Notes under the pieces: model-generated
What the model was told of the DNA's origin: nothing
What the model saw: the letters and a program-made list of their open reading frames with translations, nothing else
Database searches by the model: none
Shown: one piece after another, positions 8,398 through 16,070 of the stretch
Position numbering within the stretch: the first letter of the stretch is position 1
Layout of the letters: each line of letters starts with the position of its first letter
Translations under genes and position numbers: made by a program
Assembly: GCA_040007095.1 (NCBI GenBank)
Contig: JBDTVS010000241.1
Location: 9,751 to 73,750 of the forward strand
Origin: JBDTVS01 sp040007095
GTDB taxonomy: Bacteria > Acidobacteriota > Vicinamibacteria > Vicinamibacterales > CAVVIG01
Direction of reading: 5' to 3'
DNA length: 64,000 nt

Positions 8398-9525
8398 CTA
8401 CTGATTCCCGCAACTGGCGCCCACCATCTGCAGCGACGTCAGGTTGAGCATGGCGTCGCGGGCATCCTTGTACAAGAGGCCGCGCGCTTCCATCTTCTGG
8501 CCCAGGTGCGCCTCGGGTTTGAAGAGGTTGGCGCTGACCAATTGAAAGGTCTGCGCGCCGAGCGGCTTGCCTTCGGCGTCCTTCAACAACGCCGCGCTGG
8601 GCTGCTCCTGCCGGGTCACCACCGGATCGGTCGTGCGCGTGAGCGTCCACGAGTTGTTCGGCGCCTTGGTGAGGCAACCGACCACCTGCACCAGTGAAAA
8701 ATTCGGTGCCGCGGCCGTGACGCCCTTGCGCGCGATCTCAATCGCCTCGAGTGCGTCGGCATCGAGCTTCAGTTCGGCTTTCCCGACCGGAAACCCATTG
8801 GACTGCAACAGGAAGGCGATGATGTCGATCTTGGCTTCGTCGGTCGTCTCATTCGGCCCGTTGGGCGGCATCGTCTCGCTGATCTTCTTGAAGAGGGCGT
8901 TGACACTGCCGTTCTCCCAGTGCGACAGGAAGCCCTCACCCTTCAATGCCGGTCCACGATCCCCGCTCAGGTCGAGCTGATGACACCCGCCGCATCGGCC
9001 AGACAGGAAGTTCGACTTGCCGCGCTCCGCCTGCGCGGTCGTGTACACGCCGTCGAGCACACCCTTCTTCGTGATCTTGATCGCCTCGAGCGCGTTGGCC
9101 GCCAGCTTGAGCTCCTCGTTGCCCGCCGGCACATCGTTCCGCGACAGGATGTAGGCAAGGATGTCGACCTTGATTTCGTCGCTCACCACGCCGGCACCGC
9201 CGTCGCGCGGCATGGTGTCGCGAATCAGCGTGAAGAGGCTGCCGAGGCTGTCGTTCTCGTATTTGTTCCAGAACGCGTTGCCCTTGAGCGTCGGGCCACG
9301 CTCCGATCCGATCAACTCGTTGTTGTGGCACCTGCTGCAGCTCGCCTCGAATCTCGGCTTACCGCGCGCGGCCTGCTCGACGGTATAGATACCGTCCCAG
9401 AGCTTCCTGTCGGCGTTGGCCTGCTGCGCCGCGCCGGCGATCACGGCCGTCGACGACACGCCGACAGCGACTGCCGCCATCCATACCGCCAGAGCTCCGA
9501 GAACCACGAGTCGCCTGGCACTCAT
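8398..9525 (-). CDS. Secreted di-heme cytochrome c with C-terminal extension
   Basis: From the ATG at 9525 (ribosome binding site GAGGG 8 bp upstream) the protein has 375 residues and a signal peptide MSARRLVVLGALAVWMAAVAVGV. Two tandem cytochrome c domains follow, each starting with a WDGIYT/LDGVYTTAQAERGK helix, with CSRCH at residues 63-67 and CGGCH at 178-182. The repeated architecture indicates internal duplication. The last ~100 residues (VQVVGCLTKAPNNSWTLTRTTDP onward, with a second Cys near the end) form an extra domain I have seen described only as hypothetical. It sits at the 3' end of the DUF1592/DUF1552 block and its first domain resembles the next gene. Confidence 0.87.
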   Translation of the reverse strand: MSARRLVVLGALAVWMAAVAVGVSSTAVIAGAAQQANADRKLWDGIYTVEQAARGKPRFEASCSRCHNNELIGSERGPTLKGNAFWNKYENDSLGSLFTLIRDTMPRDGGAGVVSDEIKVDILAYILSRNDVPAGNEELKLAANALEAIKITKKGVLDGVYTTAQAERGKSNFLSGRCGGCHQLDLSGDRGPALKGEGFLSHWENGSVNALFKKISETMPPNGPNETTDEAKIDIIAFLLQSNGFPVGKAELKLDADALEAIEIARKGVTAAAPNFSLVQVVGCLTKAPNNSWTLTRTTDPVVTRQEQPSAALLKDAEGKPLGAQTFQLVSANLFKPEAHLGQKMEARGLLYKDARDAMLNLTSLQMVGASCGNQ

Positions 9526-9658
9526 TTGTCTACCCTCTGCACCACGTCTTGGCCCGTCTTTTCCCGGTGAGAAGTTCGTGCTGCTCTCAAACGGCTTCGA
9601 AAGTGCCCTTTGTGCTCTTTGTGGTTCGATGTAGTGCACGACAGCGTTTCGCGCATCG

Positions 9659-10132
9659 TCACTTCTTGTTCTTTTCAATCACGATCTGCGCGAGCGCGTC
9701 GGTGTTCAGGCTCAGATCCCTGGATCCACTCGGAAACTTGTTCGACTGCAGCAGATACGCGATCACATCCACATAGGCCCTGGCGTTCAGGCCGCCGGGG
9801 TTGTCCTTGGGCATCGACCGTTTGACGGTATCGAACAGATCCTTGACCGTACGGTTGTTCCACTGCGTCAGAAACCCGTCCCAGGCGAGTGACGGCACCT
9901 CATCCACCGGGCTACCGGACAAATCCGACCCATGACACGCCTGGCAGTTGCGACCGTATTGCGTCTCGCCGCGTCGCGCTTGGTCCTCGGTGTAGACACC
10001 ATCCCAGACCGAACGCGGGGCGGACACTTCTTGTGCTGCCGCCTCTTGTGCTGCCGCGACACGAACCAGCGCGATCAGCGCGGCCCCCAGCACGAATACG
10101 CATGTCCCGCGCCTACAGGCTCTTACAGCCAT
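9659..10132 (-). CDS. Secreted mono-heme cytochrome c
   Basis: A small exported cytochrome with a signal peptide ending near VAAAQEAAAQE, the same WDGVYTEDQARRGE lead-in helix as its neighbour, CQACH at about residues 63-67, and DGFLTQWNNRTVKDLF and VDVIAYLLQSN helices. It therefore looks like a single-domain relative of the di-heme cytochrome 133 bp downstream. The start at 10132 (MAVRACRR) gives a compact signal peptide; an ATG at 10159 is also in frame. An electron-shuttle role for this block is inferred from context. Confidence 0.82.
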   Translation of the reverse strand: MAVRACRRGTCVFVLGAALIALVRVAAAQEAAAQEVSAPRSVWDGVYTEDQARRGETQYGRNCQACHGSDLSGSPVDEVPSLAWDGFLTQWNNRTVKDLFDTVKRSMPKDNPGGLNARAYVDVIAYLLQSNKFPSGSRDLSLNTDALAQIVIEKNKK

Positions 10133-10256
10133 GGACACGGAGGATGCGCGGTCGGACATTCCGGATCAATCTGGAAACGACCGCAATCAATTCGCAGGCA
10201 GAGACGGCCGGAAAACCAGGCATCCTGAGGGCGTTGCGCGTCTGCACGCGTCGCGC

Positions 10257-11798
10257 TCAAGCCTGAGGCACCGGAATGCCCTTTTGCGTCATCAACTCGC
10301 GCAGAAGGGCCGCCATCTCGCCGCTCGGCTGCGCCACGCCACGTCCGCGAGCCCCGCCACCGCCACGGCGGCCGGTGCCGCCGCCCACGCCGAGTGCGAT
10401 GTCCAGCGGCAGGCGACCCTGCTTGTCTCTCAGGTCGAGCTTCGCGCCCTGATCCGCGAGGTACTTGACGATCTTCACCGATCCCCGAGTGACGGCGTTG
10501 TGAAGCGCGGTCAGGCCGTTGGTATTGAAGGCATTGAGGTCCACGCCGTGCTCGACACACAACTTGAGCGCTTCGAGCGAGCTCTCCTCGGTCACCGGGA
10601 TCGCGACCGCGTAGGCGCCGACAACCGCGCCGCCGGCGGCCGCAATCATCGCCACCGTAGTCCGGTCCTTGATGGTCAGACGCGGGTCGGCGCCGGCGTC
10701 GAGCAGCAGGCGCATCACCTGGAGATCGTTGCTCTTGGCCGCGCGCGCCAGAGGCGTCGCGCCTTCTCCGAGCGAGGCATCACCGGTCGGCGTATGGTGA
10801 CGTCCGATAATCGGCCGCTTCAGCCGGGGATTCGGGTTGGCGCCGTGGGCCAGTAACAGCTTCACGACGTCGGCCGCGTCGATCTTGTCGACGAGTTTGG
10901 GCGACGGCCGGCTCATCATCGGACCGAGGGTGTGCATGTCCACCGACACATACAGCGCCGTCATGCCGGTGCTGTCGACCACGTTGGGATCGGCGCCCTT
11001 GTCAATCAGCACCGCAGCGGTATCGAAGTGCGCGTTCATGATCGCCAGCATCAGCGCGGTCGTGCCGTCGGGGTCCGGCAGATTGAGGTCGGCTTTCGCG
11101 TCGGCCAGCGCGCCCACCGCATCGATCGCGCCGTCTCGCGCGGCGTACATCAGCGGCGTCCAGCCGCCGCGCGGGAGCACGGTCACGACCATGCCCGAAG
11201 TCTCGAACTTGAATTCCGGGAAGCTGAGCAGCTTGGACTTCTCGTTCGGCTTGGCGCCCAGCTCGATCAACGCCTTCACGGCGGCGCCATTGTTCTGCGA
11301 CGCCGCAAACATGAGCGGGGTCTGCCCCTGCCACTGTTCCACTGTGTTCACCGTCGCGCCATGAGCGACGAGCGACCTGATCACGTCCGCGTTGCCGGTG
11401 CGCGCGGCGGTCATCAGCACGGTTTCGCCTTCGAGCGTCGCGCCGTTGGGGTCGGCGCCGGCCTTCAGCAGCAGATCGGTAATCGCCGGACTTCCGTTTT
11501 GTGCGGCGAGCGCCAACGGCGTGATGCCGTAGCGGCTGGTCGCCTTGACGTTGGCGCCCGCCCGCACCAGCAACTGCGCGGACTGGACGTCGTTGGCGCG
11601 GGCCGCCCAATGCAAGGCGGTCATGCCGTCCGGCTCGGCCGCGTTGACGTTCGATCGCTGGGCAATGAGCGCTTTCACCGCGACGACGTTGCCTTGCTTG
11701 ACCGCATCGATGAGCCGAACGGTCGTGCCGGCGGCTTCGAGGCCGGCCACGGCCACGACCGTCAACATCGCGACGCCGCGTAGCAGTCTCATGGACAT
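10257..11798 (-). CDS. Exported ankyrin-repeat protein
   Basis: 513 residues from the ATG at 11798, which has a good GGAGAC ribosome binding site 5 bp upstream. There is a signal peptide (MSMRLLRGVAMLTVVAVAGLEAAG). The rest is about ten ankyrin repeats with the usual DGMTALHWAARANDVQSAQLLVRAGANV pattern, interrupted by a longer loop (FPEFKFETSGMVVTVLPRGG) and a Gly/Arg-rich stretch (GGGTGRRGGGGARGRG) before the last helix. Periplasmic or surface ankyrin proteins regularly accompany DUF1592/DUF1552 pairs in acidobacterial genomes. The function is presumably protein-protein scaffolding. It lies in the same direction between DUF1552 and the cytochromes. Confidence 0.9.
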   Translation of the reverse strand: MSMRLLRGVAMLTVVAVAGLEAAGTTVRLIDAVKQGNVVAVKALIAQRSNVNAAEPDGMTALHWAARANDVQSAQLLVRAGANVKATSRYGITPLALAAQNGSPAITDLLLKAGADPNGATLEGETVLMTAARTGNADVIRSLVAHGATVNTVEQWQGQTPLMFAASQNNGAAVKALIELGAKPNEKSKLLSFPEFKFETSGMVVTVLPRGGWTPLMYAARDGAIDAVGALADAKADLNLPDPDGTTALMLAIMNAHFDTAAVLIDKGADPNVVDSTGMTALYVSVDMHTLGPMMSRPSPKLVDKIDAADVVKLLLAHGANPNPRLKRPIIGRHHTPTGDASLGEGATPLARAAKSNDLQVMRLLLDAGADPRLTIKDRTTVAMIAAAGGAVVGAYAVAIPVTEESSLEALKLCVEHGVDLNAFNTNGLTALHNAVTRGSVKIVKYLADQGAKLDLRDKQGRLPLDIALGVGGGTGRRGGGGARGRGVAQPSGEMAALLRELMTQKGIPVPQA

Positions 11799-11893
11799 GA
11801 AGTCTCCGCTGACATTGAGATCACAGTGCACAACCTACTGGCTCTAACCGAAACCTGACTCGACGGGTCAAGTTTCGGGGCTCGCGAGAGAAC

Positions 11894-11946
11894 TATAGCG
11901 GGCCGAGGCCCGTGCTGGGCCGGAGGCCCATTAGCAGCCCGCTATA
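11894..11946. terminator. Long hairpin at the end of the DUF1552 gene
   Basis: TATAGCGGG at 11894-11902 is the exact complement of CCCGCTATA at 11938-11946. Between them are two GGGCC/GGCCC-type inner stems. The stem starts inside the DUF1552 stop codon. On the minus strand it lies between DUF1552 and the ankyrin gene, so it may attenuate transcription within the block. Confidence 0.5.
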
Positions 11947-13264
11947 CCTCAAACCGTCCGGTGCTGAGCGTCCCGAATTTGTCCGTCTCACAGCCGAACT
12001 TGTTGGCGATGTCCAGCATCAGATTCGCCAGCGGCGTTTCTTTCGGCGCCTGGATATGACGGTTGCCCTTGAGCGCCCCTGCGCCGCCGCCCGCGATCGC
12101 GACCGGCACGTTGAGACGCGAGTGCGTGTCGCTCTCGCTCATGCCGCTGCCGTAGAGAATCATCGAATGATCCAGGATCGAGCCGTCACCGTCCGGCGTC
12201 GAGGCCAGCTTGTCGAGGAACTTCGCAAACAGCGACACGTGATAGGTGTTCAGCTTGACGAGGTTCGCGAGCTTCTCCGGATTGTTCCCGTGATGCGACA
12301 TCGAGTGGTGCGGCTCCGCGAAACCGAGATTCGGGTAGACGCGCTGGCTGGCGTCGCGGCTCATCATGAACGTGAACACCTTCGTGATGTTCGCCTCGTA
12401 GGCCAGCGCCAGCAGGTCGAATTGCAGGCCGACGTGCTCCTCGAACGACTCCGGGACGCCAATGGGCGCGTCCGGCACGGTCACTTCGGTCGTGGCCTGC
12501 TTCTCGGCCTTCTGAATCCGCTTCTCGATTTCACGGACATTTTCGAGATAGTCGCCGAGACGGGCGCGATCTTTCGGTCCGAGACCGCCCTGCAGGTCTT
12601 TCACGTCCTGCTGGACCGAGTCGAGAATGCTCCGATCGTTCTGCATTCGTGCGAGGCGCTGCGTCGTGGTGCCGGCGCGGCCGAACATCCGCTCGAAGGT
12701 CACGCGAGGGTTGATCTCCATCGGCAGCGGTTGCGTCGGGCTGGCCCACGAGAGCGTGTTCATGTAGGCGCAGGCATACTGCGTGTCGCAGCCGCCGATA
12801 TAGCCGGTGAAATCCTCGGTGGCCAGTTCGAGCGATGGGAACACCGTGTCCTGACCGATCTGCTTCGCGATCAGCTGGTCGATTGTGATCCCGTTGTGCA
12901 CGTCTTCTGCGATGGTCCGCTTGGGAATCGTGCCGCTCAGCCACGCGGCGACGGTGGTGGCGTGTCCGTCGAGCGGATCGCACAGCTCGGACACCATCGT
13001 GATGTGATTGCGGAACTTCTCGATCGGTTTCAGAATCGGCATGAACTCGAAGTTTTCGCCGACCGTTTTTGGCGTCCAGAAGCCGGGACGCTCGCCGAGT
13101 GGCACGAAGATCGCGCCAAACCGGCGCGTCGGATTTGGCGCCGCCGCCGTCTTGGCCATCGCCGTCAACGCAGGCACCATCGACTCGAGCAACGGCAAGG
13201 CCAGCGTGACACCCACACCGCGCAGGAACGTCCGCCTGGGCAACGACATCTTGGTAATGAACAT
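11942..13264 (-). CDS. DUF1552 protein, Tat-exported
   Basis: A 440-residue protein beginning MFITKMSLPRRTFLRGVGVTLALPLLESM, a twin-arginine signal (RRTFLRG). The body has the family's GAIFVPLGERPGFWTPKT, LSGTIPKRTIAEDVHNGITIDQLIA, and a metal-site-like segment FAEPHHSMSHHGN followed by LYGSGMSESDTH. DUF1552 proteins are related to the alkaline-phosphatase/DUF1501-like superfamily and are nearly always encoded beside a DUF1592-type cytochrome. The biochemical role is unknown. A strong ribosome binding site (AAGGAG) lies about 9 bp upstream. It follows the cytochrome gene by 54 bp and is clearly co-transcribed. Confidence 0.92.
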   Translation of the reverse strand: MFITKMSLPRRTFLRGVGVTLALPLLESMVPALTAMAKTAAAPNPTRRFGAIFVPLGERPGFWTPKTVGENFEFMPILKPIEKFRNHITMVSELCDPLDGHATTVAAWLSGTIPKRTIAEDVHNGITIDQLIAKQIGQDTVFPSLELATEDFTGYIGGCDTQYACAYMNTLSWASPTQPLPMEINPRVTFERMFGRAGTTTQRLARMQNDRSILDSVQQDVKDLQGGLGPKDRARLGDYLENVREIEKRIQKAEKQATTEVTVPDAPIGVPESFEEHVGLQFDLLALAYEANITKVFTFMMSRDASQRVYPNLGFAEPHHSMSHHGNNPEKLANLVKLNTYHVSLFAKFLDKLASTPDGDGSILDHSMILYGSGMSESDTHSRLNVPVAIAGGGAGALKGNRHIQAPKETPLANLMLDIANKFGCETDKFGTLSTGRFEV

Positions 13265-13318
13265 GGTCGCGAGCTCCTTAGAGTCCGGCGTGGCCGGACC
13301 ACAGACAATTGACGGCGT

Positions 13319-15784
13319 TCAACGTTGGGCGGTGCGGACCGCCGGATTCTCGAGGTCCTGTGTGACTGTTCGCTTCTGGAACGGCATGCTATTGACGATG
13401 CCGAGCACGATCGAGGAGAACCTGTTGTCGTGGGCCGCCGCGTCGCGCACGATCGCGCGGACCGTCGGCATGTCGTAGTAACCCAGACCCCGGCCGAGCG
13501 CGTAGGTGAGCAGCTTTTCGGTGACCGTACCGACGAAGATCTCCGGGTTGCGCACGAGCGCCTGCCGCAGCGTAACGACGCCGTTGACCTTGGTGCCGTC
13601 GAGCAGTTCTCCGGACGCATCGATCGGACTGCCGAGCGTGCCGCCGTCGCGCGTGCGCCAGGCACCGACCGCGTCGAAGTTCTCCATCGACAGACCAATC
13701 GGATCCATGAGCTTGTGGCAGGCGGCACAGACGGGATTCTTGCGGTGCTCTTCCATCCGCTCCCGCATGGTCAGCACTTTGCCTTCACGAATCGCGCTCT
13801 CGTTGAGCGGCGGGACGACCGGCGGCGGTGGGGGCGGCGGGGCGTTCAACAGATTGTCGAGAATCCACTTGCCGCGCACGACCGGCGAGGTGCGATCCGC
13901 GTGCGACGTCACCATCAGGATCGCCCCCTTCCCGAGCAGTCCCTTGCGCGCGTCGTCTGCGAGCGTGACACGGCGGAAGTGGCTCCCTTTCACCCCCGGC
14001 ACGCCGTAGTGCTGGGCGAGCCGCTCGTTGAGAAACGTGTAGTCGGCCGTCATCAGGTCGAGCACGTTCCGGTCCTCGCGCATGATGCTCTGGAAGAAGA
14101 GCTCGGTCTCGGTTTCGAGCGCCGTGCGGAGGTTGTGATCGAAATCCGGGAATTCGTTGGAATTGGGCTGCAGGTTCTTCAGGTTCCGGAGATAGAGCCA
14201 CTGGCCGGCGAAGTTGTCGACCAGCGACTGAGACTTCGGATCCGACAGCATGCGCCGCACCTGCTGATTCAGCACCGCCGGCGTATGCAGCGTGCCCTGT
14301 CGCGCCACCTGCAGCAACTGATCGTCCGGAATGCTGCTCCACAGGAAGAACGACAGCCGCGAGGCGAGCTCGAGATCGGACACCCGATATGCCGTACCGG
14401 GCGCCAGTCCTGCCGGATCGCGCTCGACGCGGAAGATGAACTTCGGACTGGCAAGCGTGCGGTCGAGCGCCATCTGGATACCGCGCTCGAAGGATCCGCC
14501 TTTCCGGCCGGTCTGATAGAACTCCATCAGGCGCTCGATGTCGCCGGGGCCCGTCATCCCTCGATAGGCCCGGCCCGCGAAGGTCGTGATGATGCGGCGC
14601 GCGCACGCTTCCTCGTCGGCCGGCTTCGACGGCCTGCAGAAGAAGATCTGCCGCCGGCTGGGCGTATCGCCCGGCCCCGTCGGATTGAATGGGCCGGTCA
14701 GCGTGAACGTGTCGAGGTGCGGGTGGCCGATGGTATCGAGCGTGTCGTTGGAGCTGCGGATGAACGGCTGGAGTCGCAGCGGGTTCACGGCGGTCGTGCG
14801 CTCGAGAAACGCGACGGTGATCGTATGCGGACCGGCCTTGAGCGGCATCCTGAACGCCGCACGCTTCTCGACGTCGTCCCCCGCCTTCGTCATGTTCTTG
14901 AGATTGGCTTTGAAGTCCTCGTCGCCGCCGATCCCCGAGAGGTGCACGCGCTCGCCATCCACCGTGAACTCGAGCTGATGGGCGTATTCCAGGCCGCGGA
15001 CGACGCCCAGATTGGTGCGGAACAAGCGGATACCGAACGTGTACTCACCGTCGAGCGGCAGCGTCACGTTGGCGAGAATCCCGCCGGTGGTGCCGACCGG
15101 CAGGCCTTCGATGTGCGTATCCTGCGACGCGTCCTGGCGAATGCGGAACGTCTGCCCGGCCGTCTGCGTTTCCGGATCTCCGACCGCGAGCGACGTGATC
15201 TTGTCAGCCGCCGTCAGGTACCGCTCGAGGAGTATCGGCGACATCCCGAGCGCATCGGCGATGTTGTCGAAGCCGTACGCCGCATCGTCCGGGGGGAGCA
15301 TGGACGAGGTGTCAACATCGAGCACAAACAGATCGCGGATGGCGTTGGCATACTCCACCCGGTTCAAGCGATGGATCAGTCCGCGGCCCGGATTCGGCTT
15401 CGCCGCCGACGCACGGTCCAGCGCGGTGGTGAGGTACGACACGAGCGCGTGCGCCGTTTCCGGGTCCGGACGCGGCGCGCCTTGCGGGGGCATCATGCCG
15501 ACTCGAACCTTGCGCACGACCTTTTCCCACACATCCGCTCCGCCGGAGACGCTGGATATGTCCAGCGAGTCCAGCGTCAGGCCGCCGGTCTTGGTGCGTT
15601 CGTTGTGGCAGGTGACGCAGTACTTGTCGACGACGGCACGGGATTGCGTCGAAGGGTTGGCGACCGCTGGTTGTTGCGGGCCCGCCCCCGGGGCGGCAGC
15701 CTGCGGGGCGGCAGCCTGCGGGGCGGCCCCGAGAGTCAGCGCCATCCACAGCGCGGCGGTCATCACACGCACACGAACTCTCAT
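13319..15784 (-). CDS. Planctomycete-type cytochrome c / DUF1587-1595-1592-1588-1585 protein
   Basis: An 821-residue exported protein. The ATG at 15784 has a GGGAGGG ribosome binding site; longer in-frame starts are unlikely. The signal peptide is followed by an Ala/Pro repeat and a cytochrome domain with CVTCH, next to the family's ERTKTGGLTLDSLD segment. Then come DUF1587 (HRLNRVEYANAIRDLFVLDVD), DUF1595, DUF1592 (ELASRLSFFLWSSIPDDQLL), DUF1588 (HADRTSPVVRGKWILDNLLN, with a CAACH motif in NPVCAACHKLMDPIGLSMENFDAVGAWR) and DUF1585 at the C-terminus (YALGRGLGYYDMPTVRAIVRDAAA). These proteins are thought to be secreted redox enzymes or polymer-degradation factors. It is first gene of the minus-strand block and divergent from the sensor kinase. 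Confidence 0.94.
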   Translation of the reverse strand: MRVRVRVMTAALWMALTLGAAPQAAAPQAAAPGAGPQQPAVANPSTQSRAVVDKYCVTCHNERTKTGGLTLDSLDISSVSGGADVWEKVVRKVRVGMMPPQGAPRPDPETAHALVSYLTTALDRASAAKPNPGRGLIHRLNRVEYANAIRDLFVLDVDTSSMLPPDDAAYGFDNIADALGMSPILLERYLTAADKITSLAVGDPETQTAGQTFRIRQDASQDTHIEGLPVGTTGGILANVTLPLDGEYTFGIRLFRTNLGVVRGLEYAHQLEFTVDGERVHLSGIGGDEDFKANLKNMTKAGDDVEKRAAFRMPLKAGPHTITVAFLERTTAVNPLRLQPFIRSSNDTLDTIGHPHLDTFTLTGPFNPTGPGDTPSRRQIFFCRPSKPADEEACARRIITTFAGRAYRGMTGPGDIERLMEFYQTGRKGGSFERGIQMALDRTLASPKFIFRVERDPAGLAPGTAYRVSDLELASRLSFFLWSSIPDDQLLQVARQGTLHTPAVLNQQVRRMLSDPKSQSLVDNFAGQWLYLRNLKNLQPNSNEFPDFDHNLRTALETETELFFQSIMREDRNVLDLMTADYTFLNERLAQHYGVPGVKGSHFRRVTLADDARKGLLGKGAILMVTSHADRTSPVVRGKWILDNLLNAPPPPPPPVVPPLNESAIREGKVLTMRERMEEHRKNPVCAACHKLMDPIGLSMENFDAVGAWRTRDGGTLGSPIDASGELLDGTKVNGVVTLRQALVRNPEIFVGTVTEKLLTYALGRGLGYYDMPTVRAIVRDAAAHDNRFSSIVLGIVNSMPFQKRTVTQDLENPAVRTAQR

Positions 15785-15990
15785 CGAGCGCCCTCCCGCA
15801 CGAACTCGACGCTGCCGTGGTACGGCAGTGGAGCGCAGTTTACCATCGGCATAGGACAACGTCCACGCTATCGGCACGCCACTGGCCTCTCGACGCCTTC
15901 ACGGCCGAGTTGGTGCGACACATCGGGGTTTTGCGGCGTTCAGGCGTTTGCGGCAGTAGATGTACCCTACGACCCGATCGATGAAACGGC

Positions 15991-16010
15991 AATACCCAAA
16001 TACTGGTATT
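15991..16010. promoter_or_regulatory. Candidate operator in the divergent region before the sensor kinase
   Basis: AATACC at 15991-15996 and GGTATT at 16005-16010 form a perfect 6-8-6 inverted repeat in the 286-bp gap between the DUF1587-1585 gene and the histidine kinase gene. This spacing and symmetry fit a dimeric LuxR/NarL-type regulator such as the one encoded at 19092. No experimental basis. Confidence 0.35.
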
Positions 16011-16070
16011 AGGCTGCCGCAGGACCTGCATTTCGCGTATGTTTGGCCGCAACGACGGAAAATCTTCTTG

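Noticed and set aside
15960..16070. Upstream ATG start for the sensor histidine kinase
   Set aside because: It would place 37 non-hydrophobic residues before the signal peptide and put the inverted-repeat operator candidate inside the coding region.
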